From: Pseudoips prasinana
Lineage: Eukaryota > Arthropoda > Insecta > Lepidoptera > Nolidae
Direction: 5' to 3'
Assembly (NCBI GenBank): GCA_951640165.1
Contig: OX621260.1
Span: 13,224,001-13,288,000 of the forward strand
Length of the DNA: 64,000 bases
The notes below the pieces were generated by a model, which did not search any database, was not told where the DNA came from, and saw nothing but the letters and a program-made list of their open reading frames with translations. The position numbers and the translations under genes are program-made. This document shows, piece by piece, positions 57,960 through 64,000 of the stretch (the stretch's first letter is position 1; each line of letters opens with the position of its first letter).

Positions 57960-60521
57960 GAAATAATTCGTATTCTTGGAAAAATTGTCCGTTCTTAAAT
58001 TTGTATTCGTAATAATTATTTTATTACACACATACCTTCATTTTTGTATGCCCAGTAACAACACACAAAATTTTTGGCTAGTGTGCCATAGGTAATTACA
58101 ATTGGAGCTATTGGCAGGGTAACTTCACAAGCCTATCAGCAGTATGGCATCTTAATTACGCACTAAAGTGTACAATTGATATGGGTGTTTTAATCTTTTG
58201 TGCACCAAACAGTATCAATTGATGTTTATCCCTAAGCTATAAATGTAGAAGAAATATATTGAAAACAAAACAATAATATCTGTATGAATGTCTTCTATAG
58301 AAGACTGTGGCACTCAAAGATTAAACCCCTGGCGCTGAGGATTCGGAAGTATTAAAAAAATACAAGATTAAAAAATAAAAAGACCTGGCCAGAGACAAAA
58401 ATATTACCCTTATTGCTAAGGTTTTAAAGAATAACCAGTGTTACTTGCAACCAGATGTAACTCTTCCACCATAAAAATAGGAATACTGTAAGGTAGGTTT
58501 ATTATATTAAAATTAAGTTAAGCTATAAATAATACAAGCTATCTGTTTTAAAAAGTTTTTTATTTTTTAATACATACATATTACATTTGATTACTTATAT
58601 CAATGACTTAGTAATACTAGCACGGTACAAAAAGTTTTTTCCCAGTTTATTACAAGCATATTATGAGTAATAAAAGAGACTGCTTATTACTGGTGATAAG
58701 CAACCCTGCTGCTTAAATTACAACAACAATTGAGTAGCAAGAGATAAACATAAAGAACCAGGTCTTTCTTTATCATATGGACAGCGGTAACCCTGGTATC
58801 AGCATTGTTCAGCAGTATTCTGAAATGGCTTATAGACTGTCTTAGAGTCTTAATGTATCAACTTAATGTGTCCTCTGAAGCACGGTCACCCATCTATGGA
58901 CCAACCATGTGTATAGGTGCTTTACCTTGCTGATAATTTATGGACCTGTGAGTGTAACTACCCATGAATACCTCATGAAGTAGGTTACACAATGAGTTAT
59001 GCTCAGCAATGTATATATCATTCATAATGAATTGTTTTCAAACTATCTGTATAAATTGAAAGGCAAAAATAATGATATACAGGAGCATGTGCTTAAACAT
59101 TTTTAATATATGGTCATACATTTTTATACTCGCAAAACTTGATTATTTAGAGAGTTTTGATTGCAATATTCAGGTCATTTTGGTTTGTTATCTATACATG
59201 TGGTGTTCACAGGTTAAATACAATCTCTCTTAAAGTAAAATATATAACTACTAAATTCTTAATTACTAAACTTGGTCAACTTACTTCACATACCTGACAT
59301 TTGCCGAACATGAATGAGAATTAGTTCATATTATTAACTATTTAGATTTGAAATTGTCAGGTAGAATTAAGTAAAATGCATAATTAAATTGCATCAAATT
59401 AACAGATTAGTGTATTAGAATTGGGTTAAGAAAAATATTTTATATTTTTCAATTTTATTACACCTCCCTAAACTGTGAATCCCAGATATAATACTGCAGT
59501 AGGTAGGTAATTGTATGAAAATAGAACCGTTTTCATACCTAAAAAGTGTTGTTTATACACAACACTCATTTTTATTAAGTTACATATTTTTTGTTTTAAT
59601 GAAAGAACTTCCGCCCCAGAAAATTCATATCCTGCATCGAAAATTACATAAATGTGGCCAAATTAATAATTGATTCTCTATGACAGAATAAGCTATCAAG
59701 GCTACTTCGATCGCGATCTCGCGATCGTGCACATTATTAAAAATCTTTTGATAAAAACCACGCTATGAAACTTGACGCAGGGCCATGGCTACTTATATTT
59801 TTATTTTAGTTATTGGAAACTTTCCTAGGCTACATCCAGCATTGTACTCTTGGATATGCCCTGACAGTATTGCCCTTATTACGTATTTCTAAAGTCTTCA
59901 AGCGTTTCTCATGCTGCACTGCATTCGACAAGGCACCCTCTATACACGTCACTGGACGATTCCTGCGAAAAAAAATATTTTTTAATACTTTGAAGTGTTA
60001 TTAATATCTTCTGATATCACGTGCTTACCTCGACAATTACAGACAAGTTAATGAGATAAACATTGTGATTTTTCTGGTAGCCGTGTATTTAAAGTTTGTG
60101 TGGGAACTCTAGGGACTACGAGTTACCACACTAACTAATGAGAGGGTTCCCAGGGGAGTTTTGGCGCCACTCGGAAAAGGACACATCGAAGCATTGTTCA
60201 TTATCCAAAACTGGTGTAAATTCGAGATTTTATGCGTAAAATATTGTGGATTTTAGACATAACATCTTCGGCAACGTACACAAGTGGAGGAAAGTCATAT
60301 TGCCGGGATTTGCGATTTTCTGTGTTGTATTTAAAACTCCACAGAAGCCTCCAGTAAAGACTCCACTGCTTTACTGGGGTAGGACAAGGACTATGACTTG
60401 ACGGACTTTAATTGACATTGACTTTGACGAAAACCAACGAAATGAAAATTTATAGTACTGACTTCGAGCTCGAAGAGTACTGAAGATGGCTCATAAGGCC
60501 GAAGACGCCAGGGCCGTAAAA
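57960..60521. other. Intergenic stretch, no gene seen
   Basis: AT-rich sequence. It holds a 5S-derived SINE relic (58871-58985), a 20-bp palindrome at 59708-59727 and a small hairpin near 59514-59540 (GTATGAAAA and complement). The 60080-60480 part is less AT-rich but has no convincing ORF. Confidence 0.4.
58871..58985 (-). repeat. 5S rRNA-derived SINE, copy 3
   Basis: The complement reads CCATAGATGGGTGACCGTGC, preceded by a decayed AGCAAGGTAAAGCACC segment. Confidence 0.5.
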
Positions 60522-62833
60522 CTAAATACAAAAAAGGGGGTTCCCAATCTGGTAGTTAATAGGTAGCCAAAAAATTACGTACGACATTCTGGTGTCTATC
60601 TTTTCCACTTCGGATTGTACCTTCATACTGAGCGGGCGGTCTTTGCCTTTGAGCGCTAAATCCGTCAGATACCTCTTGATGTAGTGCTTAATCTGAATAT
60701 TTTCCTTCATTAACTTCGCTTTCTCTGTCTTAAGGCATAAAGTTTGCACTTTAGCTCTGTTCACTTTGAGGAGAAACTTGTCCATCTTATTGTATTCTTT
60801 GCATTCGTTCTGAGGAAGAAAAATTGTTTTGAATTGACTTGTTAGGCATGTACAGACGCCAGCACACCCAACTACCTCAACCTGTAAAATTTCTATTATA
60901 GATTTTCAACTTTATCACATAAGCATAAGGTTCACTTTCAATTGAGGAAATTTGAAAGATTGGGGTAGCTTGGTGTGCTGGCGTCTGTACTAACCAATAT
61001 ATAATTTACTCTGTGGCAAGTACGGATGTGTGACGTAGCTGTTAATACAGTCAACTCGCTATTTCGATTCCCGCATAAAGACAACTATTTATATGACCCT
61101 TGAATAGTTGTTCTGAGCGTGGTGTACTGTGAACGCCGTCGCTTATGTTTGTAAAGTACCCCGCTACATAGGGAATGATATAAAAATACAGGCGTTGTAT
61201 TAAAAAAATAACGGCCGATACTATAATTTAAAAAAATAGTTGGTTGGTATATCGGTAGCGTTCAACCGCAGATAATGAGGTCCTGGATTCAAATCCTTGG
61301 TTGGGCAAAAAAAATTGTATGAATTATATCTGTAAAGAAAAATTTCTCAGTATCAGCCCTAAGTGTAATTCTGTACCCGACCTCTTTCTGGTCGTGTCAC
61401 TAGTCGCTCATCTGATCATGAGAGTGACGGAAAGTAAGTGCCCCTGTGTATGCACACACACGTGTGCACACGCTGTAGCCGAAATTCTACCAGGAGGACG
61501 TTAGTAACAAATGGGTTAAGAAATAAATACTTAAATACTTCAACAGTCTGGCTCCAGTTAAAGATTTAGTGCTAGCATTCTATTGGCGCTTACAATCATA
61601 GCATGGTTAAGATTCTCATAATCCATGAAGTCGATGTTGTTATCCCCGTCATTCTGAAGGTCGTCTCCTTCATGCTCATACTTGCTGCAGATTTCTGACA
61701 TTTGCATCACTTTGTCCAGCTTGGCCTTCAGCTCTTCAAGACGCTGAAAATCAAAGAGGAGAAATAAGTATGTATCATCTAAATTGATTAGACATCATTA
61801 TCACAGTATGTTGCCTCGCCTTTATCCACTTCTTTTGGGATTGGCTCCCAGTTTTTTTTAATAGGCATGGGGAGTGAATACCCATCTCACCCGCAAAAAG
61901 TGTCTACGGGTGGGTATGTCGGATTTGCACCGACTGAACCTAACCTACCGTGGATTTCTCTTGGAGCCTGATGGGTGGAGCCTTGGGAACGCGGTTATAC
62001 TGCTCCAGTGCCCCCCTTTTGCGACAGCGAGCTCTGAATTGCCCACACTACGAGTATTTGCCGACTCTTACCTGCCGTGGACTTCTCACGGCGCCTGATG
62101 GTAAAAGCCTCGGGAACGCGGGTATACTTGCTGTATCTACAACACGGCTTAACAGAGCCACGATCTCATCGTTTGAATCTATTAGGACTTTCTGGGATAA
62201 TAATGCTTTCGGGAGAAGTTCGGGTGTATTGAACTGATGTAACCAGCACCCGACGTTGATTGTGTTTAGGGTATTTTTTTTCTATGCGCATATTTATGCA
62301 TTAGAGGATTACTTCAAGAAATCCAGGAGAAAATATGGCGTGATTACACACAGGTCATAGATGCTTGCTGACGTTTAATCTTAGTTTTCGATCAAAGAAC
62401 GCAATTGAATCTAGTATTCAATTGCTTGCCTTTTCTCCCCCAAGGGGTGACTCAGCGAAATTTTGGTTTGTTTGATGGATGGAGACAGGCTCCCTTAAAG
62501 AGCACTTTTCGTGGGGTTCTCATCGATACTCTACTTCCTAAACAGTAACTATAAGGCGATATCTATGTCATTCGAACTGGAAAGACTTGGAAATATAAAA
62601 AAATTAAGCAGTGGTGCTGCCAGCATTGTCTGTTTTACCTTAGTAGCATCTTGACTAGCGTTGACCATGACTTTTAGTTGATGGTTTCCCTTGCTCCTCT
62701 CGTTTTTGGAGAGTTTCTTCATGTCCATGTATTTCCGAGACAGCTCCTCTTTCCTGCTGGCCATCCGTGCTAATTTGTCTGCTGTAGTCGTCGTAGTTCT
62801 TTGCCATTCGGTTTGTAGGTTTAGTAAGTTCTC
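60522..62833 (-). CDS. Drc2: Dynein regulatory complex subunit 2-like (CCDC65), C-terminal exons
   Basis: Three exons read on the minus strand: 62833-62639 (65 codons), 61743-61594 (50 codons) and 60809 to a stop at 60524-60522. All borders are GT/AG and in phase 0. The protein is a Lys/Glu-rich coiled coil (RKYMDMKKLSKNERSKGN, VMVNASQDATK, RLEELKAKLDKVMQMSEI, CSKYEHEGDD, FLLKVNRAKVQTLCLKTEKA, IKHYIKRYLTDL). The order and the LKQYL-like end resemble the C-terminal half of CCDC65/DRC2, which helps build the nexin-dynein regulatory complex that controls axonemal dynein in motile cilia and sperm tails. The last exon could alternatively splice out at GTACGT or GTAATT near 60590. The 5' exons must lie right of the window. 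I am fairly sure of a coiled-coil protein and less sure of the subunit. Confidence 0.62.
60850..60990. repeat. Short MITE near the CCDC65 exons
   Basis: GTACAGACGCCAGCACACC and its complement end a 141-bp AT-rich segment in the intron between the last two exons. Confidence 0.65.
61035..61190 (+). repeat. tRNA-derived SINE, family B, copy 4
   Basis: TTTCGATTCCCGC serves as the B-box. The rest is the complement of the 14178 copy (GACAACTATTTATATGACCC, TTTGTAAAGTACCCCGC, AGGCGTTGT). Confidence 0.6.
61242..61511 (+). repeat. tRNA-derived SINE, family C, copy 2
   Basis: A-box TTGGTATATCGGTAGCG and B-box TGGATTCAAATCCTTGG are well kept. The body and tail match 22596-22750. Confidence 0.7.
61853..62125 (-). 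mobile_element. R1-clade 3' UTR relic, two overlapping pieces
   Basis: The minus strand of 61853-62040 matches the trailer of the 1-2568 element (GAGTCCGACATACCC-like core, then CACCCGCAAAAAG in plus view) and ends in a plus-strand T run at the poly-A position. 62066-62125 repeats part of it (GCCGTGGACTTCTCACGGCG, CTCGGGAACGCGGGTATA). Confidence 0.75.
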
Positions 62834-63597
62834 CTGGAAATATGGATGAACTTTAGAATGAATAAAGAGGAGTAAGTATTATAATGTGTATTTGCGTATT
62901 TCTTAGTATGCGCATGGTAGTTCCCTAACGGATGAACCGATTTTGATACGGTTTCGAGATGGTTTTTGCTATGTTATGTAGCTATTTCAGTTATACCTAG
63001 CTGCTTGTGAATAAACGAACATCGTCGTTTAAAATTGGTTTTTGATAAATGTTAACTGTATTCCAATACTGAACTGTTTTTGAATAGGTAAACTGACGAT
63101 TGACGGTAGGTATTACAATTATTATATGCTAACTACCTACTTAAAAATAACTACTATGCATAATAATAATTATGCGAAGTAGCTTGTACATGCTTGTTAA
63201 ACAATTGTAGGTATCTACAATTTATTTCAGGCACGTGTTTGCTGGCTGATACCGTATATTGCTCGTCAAAAGCTCGTCTACCTCCAAAAACAATAAAAAA
63301 TATTGGCTATGTTTATTTCACTATATTTTTACGTCGGTTTGCTGGAAATATGTTCTACGGCGTTAAATAATATAGTTGACAGTATTGCTTCGCTTTTGGA
63401 GTATTTTTTTAAGTGACTACGCAATGTGTTCAACCCCATCATTAAATTATACTTAAATAACAAAACAGGAGATGGGGTTGTTGGATAGCACGACGCACGT
63501 ATAAATGTATTATTACCTATAAAAATTGTGTCTGAATTACTTTGTCTATGATTAGGTAAGAATAGAATATTATTATAGCGGACCATATAATAGGTCT
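62834..63597. other. Non-coding stretch, presumed CCDC65 intron
   Basis: No exon was recognised. 62905-63000 contains the fragment ACGGATGAACCGATTTTGAT, which is common in dispersed Helitron-like repeats. Confidence 0.35.
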
Positions 63598-64000
63598 TTA
63601 CCTATGAAATTGCCGTTTTGTATGAAAAAATTTAAACGAATTTTTTTCATGAATTTTTTTATTTGTATTAATCGAAGTAATCACCCATGCAATCAATGCA
63701 TCTTTGCCATCGCAGTGGCAGTTTATTGATGCCCTTCTTAAAGAAATCAGCTGGACGGGAGGCAACAAATTCTTCAAAGGCATTTTGTACTGCCTCTCGG
63801 GTATTGAATTTTTTTCCCGCCAAGAAATTATCCAAATTCTGGAAAAAGTAGTAGTCTGTAGGCGCAAGGTCTGGTGAGTAGGGCGGATGACGGAGAGCTT
63901 CCAACCCCAGTTCTTGCAACTTGGAGACCGTCTGCTGTGCAGTATGAGGTCGCGCGTTGTCGTGCAGGAGCAGCGGAGACGAGCGATTGACCAATGCTGG
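63598..64000 (-). mobile_element. Mariner element, right part off the window
   Basis: The left end holds CCTATGAAATTGCCGTTTTG near 63601, probably the terminal repeat, followed by about 50 bp to the transposase stop. The other terminal repeat is beyond the window, so the end was not confirmed. Confidence 0.65.
63668..64000 (-). CDS. Mariner (DD34D) transposase, C-terminal part
   Basis: The frame is open to the window edge: codons before the listed start read PALVNRSS. It contains the second catalytic Asp in LLHDNARPHTA and the third in YSPDLAPTDYYFFQNL. I count 34 residues between them, the hallmark of the mariner family. The C-terminal LPLRWQRCIDCMGDYFD is typical. The transposase cuts and pastes the element at TA sites. 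No stop interrupts the visible 110 codons; the DNA-binding half is not seen. Confidence 0.85.
   Translation of the reverse strand, partial: PALVNRSSPLLLHDNARPHTAQQTVSKLQELGLEALRHPPYSPDLAPTDYYFFQNLDNFLAGKKFNTREAVQNAFEEFVASRPADFFKKGINKLPLRWQRCIDCMGDYFD

Noticed and set aside
63329..63586. 85-codon minus-strand ORF near the right edge
   Set aside because: AT-rich, without recognised motif or exon borders matching CCDC65.

Overview
The window reads as nuclear DNA of an insect, most probably a moth or butterfly. Evidence: long AT-rich introns with GT/AG borders, several tRNA-derived SINE families, RTE relics with TGATGATG tails, R1-clade and CR1-like LINEs, copia and mariner elements, and insect-like protein sequences. 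There are no operons or CRISPR arrays.

Layout. 1-10684: three transposon units on the plus strand. These are an R1-clade LINE open to the left edge with a poly-A tail at 2549-2568, a frameshifted MULE transposase (2637-4465), and a DDE-like transposase gene of a superfamily I cannot name (6155-8337). They lie where the next downstream intron of Prp8 should be. 10685-45106, minus strand: 23 coding exons of Prp8, the central U5 snRNP splicing factor. They encode 1,675 complete codons from the start methionine into the endonuclease-like domain. The RNase H-like and Jab1/MPN ends lie off the left edge. The Prp8 introns are full of mobile DNA: a deleted DD41D (rosa-type) mariner with perfect 31-bp ends, a 5'-truncated CR1-like LINE with a long open frame, Harbinger-type non-autonomous elements with TAA or TTA duplications, a palindromic MITE, 5S-rRNA-derived SINEs and RTE relics.

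45107-57300 is gene-poor. It holds an RT relic, a 3.5-kb element with about 550-bp inverted termini, and a second LINE relic split by a copia retrotransposon (52766-56719, two 223-bp LTRs, ATATC target duplication). The copia is itself interrupted by what looks like a LINE 3' end. 57314-57739 is an intronless plus-strand gene resembling the small subunit of replication protein A (RPA3). 60522-62833, minus strand, holds three C-terminal exons resembling dynein regulatory complex subunit 2 (CCDC65). The right edge cuts a mariner (DD34D) transposase.

The three host genes serve splicing, DNA replication or repair, and motile cilia. They share no evident pathway. The main interest is the mobile DNA and how it is nested. 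All family assignments come from motifs read by eye; no search was run.
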